A DNA stretch of 64,000 nucleotides, from NCBI RefSeq assembly GCF_023074055.1, contig NZ_JADPKR010000053.1:1-64000 (forward strand), written 5' to 3'. The position numbers and the translations under genes were made by a program. Below, piece after piece: positions 1 through 8,825 of the stretch. The first letter of the stretch is position 1. Every line of letters begins with the position of its first letter. The notes under the pieces were generated by a model. That model was not told where the DNA came from. It was given only the letters and a program-made list of their open reading frames with translations, and did no database searches. The DNA comes from Bradyrhizobium sp. 141. Lineage in GTDB: Bacteria > Pseudomonadota > Alphaproteobacteria > Rhizobiales > Xanthobacteraceae.

Positions 1-153
1 TCCCTGCCTCCATCGACCTTTGAAAGCAGAGAATCATTCGGCTCACCGTTCGGCAAACGGAAACGCGCCAAATCACATAGATTCACAGCCTCTGAGGTGG
101 CCGCTCCTTTAGCGGCCCTCGAAGGGCGACGGCCCGGCTGTGAGCTAGTTGTG

Positions 154-960
154 CTACGCCCCCGCCTTGCACGTGATCCCGCCGTCGACCACGAGCTCGA
201 TCCCCGTCACATATTTCGACTCGTCCGACGCCAGGAACAATGCGGCGTTGGCGACGTCGAAGGCATCGCCCATGTGCCCCATCGGCACTTGCGCGTCGCG
301 GGCGCGCCACATCGCCTCGACATCGCCCTTGGCGTAGCTGGCGGCAAGGCCCGCGGAATGTTCGACCATCGGCGTTTTCATCAGGCCGGGCAGGATCGCG
401 TTGACGCGCACATGGTGGCGCGCGAACTCGATCGCCGTGGTGCGCGTCATCTGGTTCATCGCCGCCTTCGAGGTGCCGTAGGTCACGTAGGAGATGCCCA
501 TGTGGCGGATCGAGGCGATCGAGGAGATGTTGATGATCGAGCCGCCGCCCTGCTTCACCATCACTGGGATGACGTGCTTCATGGCGAAATAGGCGCTCTT
601 GAGGTTGACGCTGAAGACGCGGTCCCAGCTCTCCTCGGTCACCTCGACCACGCTCCCCATCTCGGCGATGCCGACATTGTTGTCGAGCACGTCGATGCGG
701 CCATAGGCCTTCAGGCATGCCGCCACCATCGCCTCGATCTCGCTCGCCCGCGAGACGTCGGCGGTGAATGCGGTCGCCTTGCCGCCCTCGCCGGCGATGA
801 TCTTCGCGGTCTCCTCGGCCGCAGTGCCGTTGCGGTCGACGCAAAACACCTGCGCGCCCTCGCGCGCGAAGGTCACCGCGGTCGCCTTGCCGTTGCCCCA
901 GCCGGGACCGATCGAGCCGGCCCCCACCACCATCGCAACCTTGCCCTTGAGCCGATTCAT
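154..960 (-). CDS. SDR family NAD(P)-dependent oxidoreductase
   Basis: A 268-residue classical short-chain dehydrogenase/reductase. The N-terminal nucleotide-binding glycine motif (VGAGSIGPG, about residues 12-20) and the catalytic Ser146/147, Tyr161 and Lys165 (YGTSK) are visible. The usual NNAG turn reads NNVG. The C-terminus has the normal family VxGxxxxVDGG ending. The ATG at 960 is chosen because GGAGA lies about 5 bases upstream; the reading frame upstream of it is part of a palindromic repeat. It is the last gene of a minus-strand TAXI-TRAP/DUF1850 set and may oxidise or reduce the imported substrate, but the substrate is unknown. Confidence 0.93.
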   Translation of the reverse strand: MNRLKGKVAMVVGAGSIGPGWGNGKATAVTFAREGAQVFCVDRNGTAAEETAKIIAGEGGKATAFTADVSRASEIEAMVAACLKAYGRIDVLDNNVGIAEMGSVVEVTEESWDRVFSVNLKSAYFAMKHVIPVMVKQGGGSIINISSIASIRHMGISYVTYGTSKAAMNQMTRTTAIEFARHHVRVNAILPGLMKTPMVEHSAGLAASYAKGDVEAMWRARDAQVPMGHMGDAFDVANAALFLASDESKYVTGIELVVDGGITCKAGA

Positions 961-989
961 CGCCTGTCTCCTTTGTTGTTGTTCTTGTT

Positions 990-1059
990 GTAGCCCGGAT
1001 GGAGCGCAGCGCAATCCGGGGCAGTGGTCCCGGATTACGCTTCGCTCCATCCGGGCTAC
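990..1059. repeat. Palindromic intergenic element, GTAGCCCGGAT family
   Basis: An inverted repeat begins GTAGCCCGGATGGAGCG and ends with its complement CGCTCCATCCGGGCTAC around a short asymmetric centre. Related copies lie at 12377-12445 and 39652-39773. It fills the gap between DUF1850 and the SDR gene. Confidence 0.85.
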
Positions 1060-1433
1060 GGATCGTTGCAGACTTTCATCGTGGTGACGTTAGCACCGAT
1101 CGGATGCCCGACAATCTCCGACAGCGTCCGGCACTGTCCGTCATGGCACAGCCGCCACTCCCCCGCCGCGCCCGAATTGCCGAGCACGACCTCTTGCATG
1201 GCTGCCCGCTTCGGCTGCCACTGAAACCAGCCGTCGACCAGCCGCGCCTCGGGCGGCGGCTCCATGCCGGGGCCGGTGCCCTTGACCCGGGCCTGCACCA
1301 GTTCGAGGCCGGCGGGCGTGACGCGCCAATCCTCCTGCCAGTCGACCTTGGCGATCGAATGCGTCCAGACCAGCGTGAAGGCGGTGAGCGTCAGCGCCTT
1401 CACGCCACCTGCTGTTGCGAAGCAGAGGCTCAC
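1056..1433 (-). CDS. DUF1850 domain-containing protein
   Basis: A 125-residue protein with a single hydrophobic N-terminal segment, then the conserved pattern WxEDWRV-like, GSGPGMEPPP-like and LCHDGxCR-like (CHDGQCRTL near the C-terminus). This pattern is typical of the DUF1850 proteins encoded next to TAXI-TRAP fused permeases. I place the start at a GTG at 1433 whose GTGA overlaps the permease stop codon, so the two genes are translationally coupled. The longer reading frame upstream is a shadow of the permease gene. A role as accessory factor of the TRAP transporter is inferred from the neighbourhood only. Confidence 0.85.
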   Translation of the reverse strand: MSLCFATAGGVKALTLTAFTLVWTHSIAKVDWQEDWRVTPAGLELVQARVKGTGPGMEPPPEARLVDGWFQWQPKRAAMQEVVLGNSGAAGEWRLCHDGQCRTLSEIVGHPIGANVTTMKVCNDP

Positions 1434-3541
1434 ACCGCCTCGACAGGCGCCGGCGGGCGCTGCCGCCATTGCCACAGCACGATCGCCGCCGTCAGCACGA
1501 AGCCCGCGGTGTCGCTGAACGGGAATTCGCCGAGCAGGCATAACGCGGCGCCGAGCGCGACCAGGCGCTCGATCAGCGTCAGCCGCGTGAACAGGAAGCC
1601 GATCGCCACCATGCCGAACAGGGCGATCGCCGCGAGCGCTTTGACGGCTGCCAGCGCCACCGCACCGTAGAAGCCGAGCTTGGCCGCCATGGGATCGCCG
1701 GCCTGGAGCATCAACGCCGGCGAATAGACGAAGATGAAGGGGATGACGTAGCCGGCGAGCGCGATGCGCATCGCCTCCCAGCCGATCTTGTCCGGGTTCT
1801 CCTTGGCGATCGGCGCCGCCGCGAGCGCGGCCAGTGCCACCGGCGGCGAGAGGTCGGCCATGATGCCGTAGTAGAACGCGAACATGTGGCTCGCGATCAG
1901 CGGCACCCCTAACTTGGCCAGCGCGGGCGCGGCGAGCGCGGCGGTGATGATATAGGTCGGTATGGTCGGAATGCCGGTGCCAAGCAGGATCGACAGCAGC
2001 ATGGTCATGATCAGCGCCAGGAACAGGCTCTTCTCGCCAAGCCCGATCACCCAGCCGCCGAAGATGGTGCCGACGCCGGTCTGCGACATCATGCCGATGA
2101 TGACGCCGACGATGGCGCAGGCCATGCCGACCGTGATGGCGGATTTGGCGCTCTCGGCCAGCGCGTCGCGGCAGGCACGCAACGCCGCAAAGCCACCGCG
2201 GACGAAGGCCGTGATCACGATCAGACCGACCACGACGGTCGTAACCGGCACGATCTGGAGGCCGTCACGCGACAGCGCGGCAACGACGAGCGCGAGCCCG
2301 ATCCAGAAGATGTAGCGGATCACATTCGAAGAGGCTCCCGTCGTGATGGCGGTGCCGAGGATCAGCGTCACCGTGAGAGCAAGGCCCATGCTGCCGGCAT
2401 AGAGCGGCGTAAAACCCTCGAACAGCATGTAGATCAGGGCGGCCAGCGGCAGCACGAGATACCAGCGCGTCACCAGCGCCTTCCAGGCACTCGGGATTTC
2501 CGAGCGCTTCATGCCGACGAGGCCGTGCTTGCCGGCTTCCAGATGCACCATCCAGAATGCGGACGCGAAATAGAGAATCGCAGGGATAGCCGCCGCCTTC
2601 ACGATCTCCGAATATTGCACGCCCAGCGTCTCGGCCATGATGAAGGCGACCGCGCCCATCACCGGCGGCATGATCTGTCCGCCCATCGAGGCCGTGGCCT
2701 CGACGCCCGCCGCAAACGCGCGGCGATAACCGAACCTGATCATCAGCGGGATCGTGAACTGGCCGACGGTCACGACATTGGCGACGCCCGAGCCGGAGAT
2801 CGTGCCCATCATCCCCGAGGCGAACACCGCGACTTTCGCAGGTCCCCCGCGGGTGCGGCCGAACAGGCCGAGCGAAACGTCGGTGAACAGCTGGATCATG
2901 CCGGCGCGCTCCAGGAACGAGCCGAACAGGATGAACAGGAAGATGTAGGTCGCCGAGACGTAGATCGGCACGCCGTAGAAGCCCTCGGTGCCGAACGACA
3001 GATGCGTGACGATCTGATCGAAATCATAGCCGCGATGATTGAGTGGCGACGGCAGGTACTGACCGAAGAACCAGTAGACGAGGCACGCGCCGCACATCAG
3101 CGGCAGCGCCGCGCCCATCAGGCGCCGTGTGCCTTCGAAGATCAGCACCGCCAGCAGCGTGCCGACCACGAGATCGAGCCGCGTCGGATCGCCATCGCGC
3201 GCGATCAAATCGGCATAGAAGATCCACTGGTAGAGCCCGCAGAGAAAACCGGCGCCGCCGACCACCCAGCCGAGCGCGCGGCCGAAACTGCTCTTCGCCG
3301 TGAAGTTGGCAATCAGGCCGAAGGTGAGCAGGACGAGGAAGCCGACATGGACGCCGCGCACCACCTGGCTCGGCAGATAGTTGAAGGCAGCGACATAGAG
3401 CTGGAAGGTGGCGAAGGCGATCCCGATCCAGTAAGCGAGATGCCCCCACCAGCCCGGGCCAAAGCCTTCGGGAAAACCGTGCTCGAAATTATCGAACTCG
3501 ACTTTGATGGGGGCCTTAGTGGCCTCTGCCTTTTCTAGCAT
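1430..3541 (-). CDS. TRAP transporter fused permease subunit (DctQM, TAXI type)
   Basis: A 703-residue very hydrophobic protein with about 16-18 predicted membrane segments. It matches the size of fused DctQ-DctM permeases that work with TAXI-type solute-binding proteins. Visible family features include the GSGVANVVTVG and GGQIMPPVMGA stretches in the first DctM half and LLGTGIPTIPTYI in the second half. It would drive Na+ or H+ coupled import of an organic acid. The partner binding-protein gene upstream is frameshifted, so transport may be impaired. Confidence 0.95.
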   Translation of the reverse strand: MLEKAEATKAPIKVEFDNFEHGFPEGFGPGWWGHLAYWIGIAFATFQLYVAAFNYLPSQVVRGVHVGFLVLLTFGLIANFTAKSSFGRALGWVVGGAGFLCGLYQWIFYADLIARDGDPTRLDLVVGTLLAVLIFEGTRRLMGAALPLMCGACLVYWFFGQYLPSPLNHRGYDFDQIVTHLSFGTEGFYGVPIYVSATYIFLFILFGSFLERAGMIQLFTDVSLGLFGRTRGGPAKVAVFASGMMGTISGSGVANVVTVGQFTIPLMIRFGYRRAFAAGVEATASMGGQIMPPVMGAVAFIMAETLGVQYSEIVKAAAIPAILYFASAFWMVHLEAGKHGLVGMKRSEIPSAWKALVTRWYLVLPLAALIYMLFEGFTPLYAGSMGLALTVTLILGTAITTGASSNVIRYIFWIGLALVVAALSRDGLQIVPVTTVVVGLIVITAFVRGGFAALRACRDALAESAKSAITVGMACAIVGVIIGMMSQTGVGTIFGGWVIGLGEKSLFLALIMTMLLSILLGTGIPTIPTYIITAALAAPALAKLGVPLIASHMFAFYYGIMADLSPPVALAALAAAPIAKENPDKIGWEAMRIALAGYVIPFIFVYSPALMLQAGDPMAAKLGFYGAVALAAVKALAAIALFGMVAIGFLFTRLTLIERLVALGAALCLLGEFPFSDTAGFVLTAAIVLWQWRQRPPAPVEAV

Positions 3542-3595
3542 TTTAAGTCGTCCCCAGCCGTCCAGCGCTTATAGCTTGGCACGGTCCACCCGCGC

Positions 3596-3682
3596 CGTCA
3601 TGCCCGGGCTTGTCCCGAGCATCCACGATCTTTCTCGCCTTGCCCCAGAACGTGGATGGCCGGGACGAGCCCGGCCATGACG
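3596..3682. repeat. REP-like palindrome, CCGGGCTTGTCCCG family
   Basis: The arms are CGTCATGCCCGGGCTTGTCCCG...ATCCACG and CGTGGAT...CGGGACGAGCCCGG..ATGACG. The same element occurs at 13653-13736 and 48015-48100. It lies between the TAXI binding-protein gene and the permease gene inside the TRAP operon, where it could attenuate or stabilise the mRNA. Confidence 0.9.
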
Positions 3683-3702
3683 CCCTGTTACGAGAGCCGA
3701 CC

Positions 3703-4649
3703 TTACTTGATCAGCCCTTTTTCCTTGTAATAGCGGATCGCGCCGGGGTGCAGCGGAACCGGGCTGCCATTGGCGGCGGTCTCGAGCTTGATCTCCTTGC
3801 CGGCCGCGTGGGCATTCTGCAATTCCGGCAGCGACTCGAAAACCAGCTTCGTCATCTGGTAGGCGAGATCGTCCGACACGGCCGAGCTGGTGACGAGGTA
3901 GTTGACCACAGCAGCGGTCGGCACGTCCTTGTCCTGGCCGGTATAGGTATTGGCCGGAATGATCGCGGAGATGAACGGCGGGCCGATCTTGTCCACGGTC
4001 TCCTTCGGCACCGACACCACCGTGATCGGGCTTGAGGTCGACAGATCCTTCAGCGAGGCGACGCCGCTCCGGCCGATTGCAGCGTCGCTGCGAGCTGGCG
4101 GTTCTTCATGAGATCGACGGATTCGGCGAACGGCAGATACTCGACCTTGCCGAGATCCTTGTAGCTCATGCCGGCCGCCGTGAGGATCGCGCGCGAATTC
4201 AGCTCCGTGCCCGACTTCGGCGCACCGACAGAGAGACTCTTGCCCTTCAGGTCGGCCAGCGTCTTGATGCCGGACTCAGCGGTGGCGACGATCTGGATGT
4301 AGTTCGGATAGATCGCGCCGATGGTCCTGAGCTTGTCGAGCTTGGTCTTGAAGCCCGCTTCCTCCTCGCCGTCCCAGGCGGCCTTGAGCGAATCGCCCAG
4401 CGTGAACGCCAGCTCGCCGCGGCCCTGCTGCAGCAGGATCAAATTCTCGACCGACGCCTTGGTGGCCTGCACCTGCGTCTTCACGTTCGGAATCTTGTCG
4501 CCGTAGATCTTTCCGATCGCGACCCCGAGCGGATAGTAGACGCCGGAGGTGCCGCCGGTCAGCACGTTGATGAAGGATTGCGCCTGCGCGCAAGGTGCCG
4601 ACGCCGCCAGAGCAAGAGCCGCGGCCGCGCCGAAAATCGTCCGTTTCAT
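3703..4649 (-). pseudogene. TAXI family TRAP transporter solute-binding protein, frameshifted
   Basis: Two reading frames together make one normal-length TAXI protein (about 315 residues). The N-terminal part (ATG at 4649, signal peptide ending SAPCAQAQ, then NVLTGGTSGVYYPLG, the TAXI signature) runs to about 4062-4070. There it shifts frame and stops shortly after. The C-terminal part (KDLS...PITVVSVPKETVDKIGP... to the stop at 3703) continues in another frame. A single missing base in a GC-rich stretch (GGAGCGGCGTCGCC on the coding strand) explains it. It could be a true null mutation, phase variation or a sequencing error. The product would be the periplasmic receptor for the downstream fused permease. 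Confidence 0.88.
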
Positions 4650-4790
4650 GGTTGTTGTACTCCCCAAACCGGCGGGGAAATTGGCCGGATGAGAGGGGCG
4701 GGTCAACCCATCCAAAAGGCAAAACAGAACTGCGGTAAATGGCCGTTCCGACTCGATTATTCGGGAACCTGGCGGCCGCGGCGAGGTGGC

Positions 4791-4952
4791 GCACTCACCT
4801 TCTCCCGCGCTTGTCCGCCGAAGCCTTGGCGAAGGCGGATGCGGGAGAGGTCGCGCCGAAGGCGCGGGTGAGGGTTCTTTCCTCTAGGGCAGTATCCCTT
4901 TGTGGAGACACCCTCTCCCCGACCCTCCCCCGCAAGCGGGGGAGGGAGCGCA
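4791..4952. repeat. Composite palindromic element, CTCTCCC/GGGAGAG family
   Basis: Outer arms GCACTCACCTTCTCCCGC and GCGGGGGAGGGAGCGCAC flank inner hairpins and the segment GTGAGGGTTCTTTCCTCTAG. Read on the opposite strand, the element at 42299-42420 shows the same order of blocks. The 4650-4992 gap holds nothing else that I can recognise apart from the probable promoter of the TAXI gene. Confidence 0.85.
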
Positions 4953-4992
4953 CCTCCTACGAGGCGACGATTGAACGCTCCGTCACGCGCCC

Positions 4993-5472
4993 TCACTGGA
5001 ACGTCATGTCCAGGCACTTGGAGATGTCGGAGCCGAGCCCGGAGGAGATGGTGATGCAGCCGCGGATCTTCTGCGCGCTGACGTCGGCGGCCCACACCGA
5101 ATAGCCGCCGGGGCCGAAGAACGAATTGGTGTTCGGCGGCTCGGTCTCGGTCGCGTCGAAATCGTAACGGCCGTCGGTCTCGAAGATGCGCGGCTTCTTG
5201 GTACAGCCGCCGTCGGTCTGGACGTTGATGACTTCCTTGTTATCGCGGGTGAGCGCCAGGGAGACCTGACAGCGGAAATATTCCGAGGTCTTGGTGTTGA
5301 AGAGATAAGTGTAGGACTTGCAGGTCGCCGTGTTCAGCTTGCCCGGCGCAAGGCCGCGGCTGCATGAAATGCGCTGGTTGTGGCTCAGCTGGTAATCATC
5401 GGCCCGGGCGGCCGGCGCCAGCGCCGTCAGCGACAATGCAGCAGCCCAGCAAAGTTTAATCACATGGCGCAT
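4993..5472 (-). CDS. Hypothetical exported protein
   Basis: A 159-residue protein with a clear Sec signal peptide (MRHVIKLCWAAALSLTAL...ARADD). The mature part has several cysteines (ISCSRG, TCKSYTY, FRCQVS, DGGCTKK, RGCITI, KCLDM), suggesting disulfides in the periplasm. The ATG at 5472 is preferred over the one at 5481 because the GGTGGGG sequence abuts 5481 directly but gives about 9 bases to 5472. I do not recognise a named family. It is divergent from the next small exported-protein gene. Confidence 0.75.
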   Translation of the reverse strand: MRHVIKLCWAAALSLTALAPAARADDYQLSHNQRISCSRGLAPGKLNTATCKSYTYLFNTKTSEYFRCQVSLALTRDNKEVINVQTDGGCTKKPRIFETDGRYDFDATETEPPNTNSFFGPGGYSVWAADVSAQKIRGCITISSGLGSDISKCLDMTFQ

Positions 5473-5666
5473 CCGAATCATCCCCACCAATAATCTTGTC
5501 GAGTTGCGTTCTAGACGGAAAGCGGAACATAGTCGCGAGGGGACGAAGGGAAAATCACAAGCTACTGGGCAAGACGTGATGCGCTGCGGCGCTTTCGCAA
5601 ATTGACCCGGACATGTCGTTCGTGATTTGTTCAAGCCCGGAATGTCCCGATCGTGGGAGGATGGGA

Positions 5667-5972
5667 ATGACGGCATTTTCAATCAAGCCATTTGCAATTG
5701 CAGTCGCGCTGGGCGCCTTTGCCGCGCCCGCATTGGCGCAAGTCCCGGCAACGCCCTGGGAGCTCAAGCCCGACACGGGCTACGCCTATGACAAGGAAGG
5801 CAAGACCTTTTCCTACAAGATGGGCACCAGCAACGCCGGCGAACTGCTGAAGGGCGCCAAGAAAGTGCCGAAGGGCACGTTGTTCTTCCTCGGCCACAAC
5901 GGCCAGCTCTACATGCGCAGCGGCCCGTATCTGGAAGGCGACGGCAAGTTCAAGTTCGGGCCGGATCAATAG
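5667..5972 (+). CDS. Hypothetical small exported protein
   Basis: A 101-residue protein with a signal peptide (FAIAVALGAFAAPALAQ, cleavage after ALA). The lysine- and glycine-rich mature domain contains FSYKMGTSNAGELLKG and TLFFLGHNGQLYM. A GGGAGG motif lies 6 bases before the ATG at 5667, which decides the start over the ATG at 5661. I do not recognise the family. Confidence 0.75.
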   Translation: MTAFSIKPFAIAVALGAFAAPALAQVPATPWELKPDTGYAYDKEGKTFSYKMGTSNAGELLKGAKKVPKGTLFFLGHNGQLYMRSGPYLEGDGKFKFGPDQ

Positions 5973-5997
5973 GGGACGCGCAGCTCACCACGACGAC

Positions 5998-6102
5998 GCC
6001 GCCGTACGGTGGACAAAGGCGCGCTAGCGCCGTGCCCACCATCTATCAGCGCGCTCTCATGAGAATGGTGGGCACGCTTCGCTTTGCCCACCCTACGGCG
6101 GT
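5998..6102. repeat. Palindromic intergenic element, GGTGGGCA/TGCCCACC family
   Basis: The outer arms GCCGCCGTACGGTGG and CCACCCTACGGCGG are imperfect complements, with an inner CGTGCCCACCAT...ATGGTGGGCACG inverted repeat. It lies between two convergent genes. A fragment of the same motif (GTGGGCACGGCGC..TTGCCCACCCTACG) recurs at about 52665-52702. Confidence 0.8.
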
Positions 6103-6105
6103 CCC

Positions 6106-7320
6106 TTAAAACGCCCCTGCCAGCTCCCTTGCGCCGGCCTTGCCGCTGTTCGAATCCATCCGCTCATCCGTCACCGCAAGCAGCTTGGCCACCGTGTTGT
6201 GGCGGATCGCGACCGGGTTGCGCTCGTAGCCGCCGCGCTGGAAGAAGTTCGAGGTCGGCACCTGCTCCCGCATCGCCTGCGGCATCGTCACCATGTCGAG
6301 GCCGGTGCCGTCGCCGGTGAGGTTCATCATCTCGAGCTCGGCCGCGGTGAGCGGACGGCTGTAGCCCTTGGCGCGGGCGAACAGCACCGAGGTCAGAAGC
6401 TTATGCGTCTGCAGCATCGGACCGACATCGATGTCGATCACCATCGCATGCATGGCCCAGCCCTGCGCGGTGTTGCCGATCTTCTCATGCTCCGACCAGG
6501 TGTCGGGCACCGACTTCGCATGCGCCACCATTTTCTTGAGCACGACGAGCTTGTGCTCGAGCGCCTGCCGCGCCGGCCCGGACGTACGCGCCACCTTCTC
6601 GGAGAGCGCACGAATGAGTTCGTGGCCCTGCTCGGCCAGCAGCTCGACGCTGTTGGTGGTCAGAAGCTGGTTGTAGCCCATCGCGGTCGAGATCGCGCGC
6701 TTGCCGCCATGTTCGATTCCCGCCTGCACGTCGTGGCTGCCGGTGCCGCCGGTCTCGAACGCATAGACCCGCACCGCCTGCTCGCGCGTCAGCCCGGAGG
6801 CGAGCGCGTAGCGCGCATAGGCGCGCTTGAACTCGACCTCGCTCGCCGGGCGCTGCGGCGTGAATTGGTAGAGCTCCTGCGCCGCGCGCAGGAAATCGGC
6901 GACTACGGGGATCGGCCTTTTGACGGGACGATCCGGCGTTTCCTCCGGCTCCGGATTCACCGGCTTCTTCGGCCCGTTATAGAGCGGTGGATGCTCCAGC
7001 ACGTAATCATCGAGCGTGATCTGCTGCCCGCTGCGCCGCTTGGCGTTGCGGCCTTTCCGCTTCTCCGAGATCTGGCTCCAATAGGCCCCGGCCTCGGCGT
7101 CGAAAGCGGCACGCGCCGCCTGATATTCCGCGAGCTTGCGGCGATATTCGAGCACAGCGGGCGAGGCGCCGCCTTGCGCAAAAAACTGCGACAGCAACTG
7201 AGCATTGGCATCGCGGATGGCGGGCGGCAATGCGTCGGCCTCGCCGCCTCGCGCGGGCGGCGCGAGCAAGGCGAGCGCGAGTGGAACCAGCGTCAGGCTA
7301 TTTCGAATCGAATGATGCAT
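6106..7320 (-). CDS. Hypothetical exported protein, possible lysozyme-like fold
   Basis: A 404-residue protein with a Sec signal peptide (SLTLVPLALALLAPPARG). An Arg/Lys/Pro-rich linker lies around residues 95-135. After it come ETGGTGSHDVQAG and AISTAMGYNQLL, spaced like the catalytic Glu and the Gly-x-x-Gln region of transglycosylase and lysozyme folds. That similarity is my own reading, not a proven family match. It is separated from the convergent gene before it by a palindromic element. A periplasmic peptidoglycan role is a weak inference. Confidence 0.8.
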   Translation of the reverse strand: MHHSIRNSLTLVPLALALLAPPARGGEADALPPAIRDANAQLLSQFFAQGGASPAVLEYRRKLAEYQAARAAFDAEAGAYWSQISEKRKGRNAKRRSGQQITLDDYVLEHPPLYNGPKKPVNPEPEETPDRPVKRPIPVVADFLRAAQELYQFTPQRPASEVEFKRAYARYALASGLTREQAVRVYAFETGGTGSHDVQAGIEHGGKRAISTAMGYNQLLTTNSVELLAEQGHELIRALSEKVARTSGPARQALEHKLVVLKKMVAHAKSVPDTWSEHEKIGNTAQGWAMHAMVIDIDVGPMLQTHKLLTSVLFARAKGYSRPLTAAELEMMNLTGDGTGLDMVTMPQAMREQVPTSNFFQRGGYERNPVAIRHNTVAKLLAVTDERMDSNSGKAGARELAGAF

Positions 7321-7392
7321 GCTGCCTTCCTAGCAGGCATCCGGTAACCGTCACGTTAACGCGCCGTTTACCTATTTTTTTCGTCCCTTGCG

Positions 7393-8019
7393 TCACCTCC
7401 AGGCGAACACCGGCTGTTCCAGCTCGGTCACGCGGGTCTGCCGGCCTGCCAGCACCTCGCGGAACTGGTAGATCAGCGCCGCGGTCGGCGCGTGGATCAG
7501 GCTCATCTGATGATGAAAGCGGATCACGCGTCGGGCGCTCTCGGCGATGGCGACGAAGTCGAAGGCGTCCTCGCGCTCGATCATGGCGAGCGCGATGCGA
7601 TGGACGGAAGCGACCTCGTCCGGGTTCGGCCTGATCGCTGCGCTATCGACGGCCCAGACCACGACCGGCGTGATCAGATAGCCGGAGCGGGTCGGATAGT
7701 CGTCGAGCGTGCCGAGCACTTCCGCGCTGGTGAGGCGAAGGCCAAGCTCCTCGTCGAGCTCGCGCAGCGCGGCCTCGACCGGCGTCTCGCCGGCATCGCA
7801 GCGACCGCCCGGCAGCGCCCACTGGCCGCGATGGGCGCGTAAGTGCGACGCGCGCAACGTGAGCAGCAGCGCAGTGTCATCGCCCTCGCCTGCTGCTGTC
7901 AGCGCAACCGCCACCGCAGCACGCTTCAATGCCATTGGTGCTTCTTCCTCCGGCAGCCGGCTGAAGGCGGCGCAGGCGGCCGCGATATTCCGCCGTGTGG
8001 CATCGTCGAACGGTCTCAT
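7393..8019 (-). CDS. Nudix hydrolase, CoA pyrophosphatase-like
   Basis: A 208-residue protein with a complete Nudix box from Gly72 to Leu94 (G-x5-E78-x7-R86-E87-x2-E90-E91-x-G93). It is preceded by [18 protein letters not shown], which resembles the extended motif upstream of the Nudix box in CoA pyrophosphatases (NudL). Such enzymes hydrolyse CoA or related nucleotide pyrophosphates with Mg2+. The substrate cannot be fixed from sequence alone. It is divergent from the PaaI thioesterase, which also handles CoA compounds. Confidence 0.9.
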   Translation of the reverse strand: MRPFDDATRRNIAAACAAFSRLPEEEAPMALKRAAVAVALTAAGEGDDTALLLTLRASHLRAHRGQWALPGGRCDAGETPVEAALRELDEELGLRLTSAEVLGTLDDYPTRSGYLITPVVVWAVDSAAIRPNPDEVASVHRIALAMIEREDAFDFVAIAESARRVIRFHHQMSLIHAPTAALIYQFREVLAGRQTRVTELEQPVFAWR

Positions 8020-8090
8020 GATGCTTGACTACACCACGTCCGGCCTCGATGAAACGAGATAGCAAGGCCCGTACAGGAACGGACGACGGC

Positions 8091-8516
8091 ATGACCAACA
8101 AGACCGCCGCAAGGCTGAAATCAGACGGCTGGAGCATTCTGGAGACCACGGGCTTCCTGCACCTGATCGGCCCCTTGTGGGAACGCAAGGTCGACGGCCA
8201 GTACGAATTCGCGCTCGCGACCGAAGACAAGCACCACAACCGCCGTGGCATGGTCCAGGGCGGCGTGATGATGACCTTCGCCGACCGCACCTGCGGCATG
8301 ACCGCCCGCTACGTCTCAGGCAAGGAATTTTTGGCGACGGTGCAGCTCGACACCCATTTCGTCGAGGCCGGCCAGATCGGCGACATCCTGATCTCCCGAC
8401 CGCGCGTGGTGCGTTCGACGCGCAGTCTGATCTTCATGAGCACGGAGGTGACAGTGCACGATCGCTGCATCGTGATGGCGAATGGCGTGTTCAAGATATT
8501 GAAGGGGCCGGGGTAG
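8091..8516 (+). CDS. PaaI family thioesterase (hotdog fold)
   Basis: A 141-residue hotdog-fold protein. The core DKHHNRRGMVQGGVMMTFAD contains the family HGGxxxxxxD-like active-site helix, here with QGG and Asp. It is followed by ATVQLDTHFVEAG and by SLIFMSTEVT, as in the 4HBT/PaaI group. It probably hydrolyses acyl-CoA thioesters. The start at 8091 (MTNKTAARL) matches the usual family N-terminus. An in-frame ATG at 8049 would add 14 residues and has no better ribosome-binding site. Confidence 0.9.
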   Translation: MTNKTAARLKSDGWSILETTGFLHLIGPLWERKVDGQYEFALATEDKHHNRRGMVQGGVMMTFADRTCGMTARYVSGKEFLATVQLDTHFVEAGQIGDILISRPRVVRSTRSLIFMSTEVTVHDRCIVMANGVFKILKGPG

Positions 8517-8547
8517 GTGTGCGGTCAGGCCTGCGCTACACCCAGCT

Positions 8548-8665
8548 GTCATTCCCCGCGAAAGCGGGGAATCCAGTACGCCGCAGCATCTCAATCGACC
8601 ACAGCTGTCTCGGAGTACTGGATCGTCCGCCCCAGTGCGCAATTGCGCACAAGGCGGGCGATGAC
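8548..8665. repeat. Palindromic intergenic element, GTCATTCCCCGC family
   Basis: The left arm is GTCATTCCCCGCGAAAGCGGGGAATCCAGTA, itself a hairpin. The complement of its end (TACTGGAT) and a second GTGCGCAATTGCGCAC hairpin follow, closing with GGCGGGCGATGAC. Together with the next element it fills the 309-base gap before the aldo/keto reductase. Confidence 0.8.
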
Positions 8666-8696
8666 ATCGAGTATGGGGCACGAGCGTCCCCGCACT

Positions 8697-8775
8697 GTCA
8701 TTGCGAGCGCGGCGAAGTAATCCAGGATCGTTCCGCGGACGCAGCTCTGGATTGCTTCGCTGCGCTCGCAATGAC
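8697..8775. repeat. Palindromic intergenic element, GTCATTGCGAGCG family
   Basis: The arms TGTCATTGCGAGCGCGGCGAAG and CTTCGCTGCGCTCGCAATGACG are near-perfect complements, with an inner AATCCAG..CTGGATT pair. This architecture is widespread in Proteobacteria (established knowledge) and has no coding capacity here. Confidence 0.85.
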
Positions 8776-8825
8776 GGAGTGAGGCAGCTATGCTGCGGCC
8801 CACCAAAGCGTTGAGGAAACAGCCC

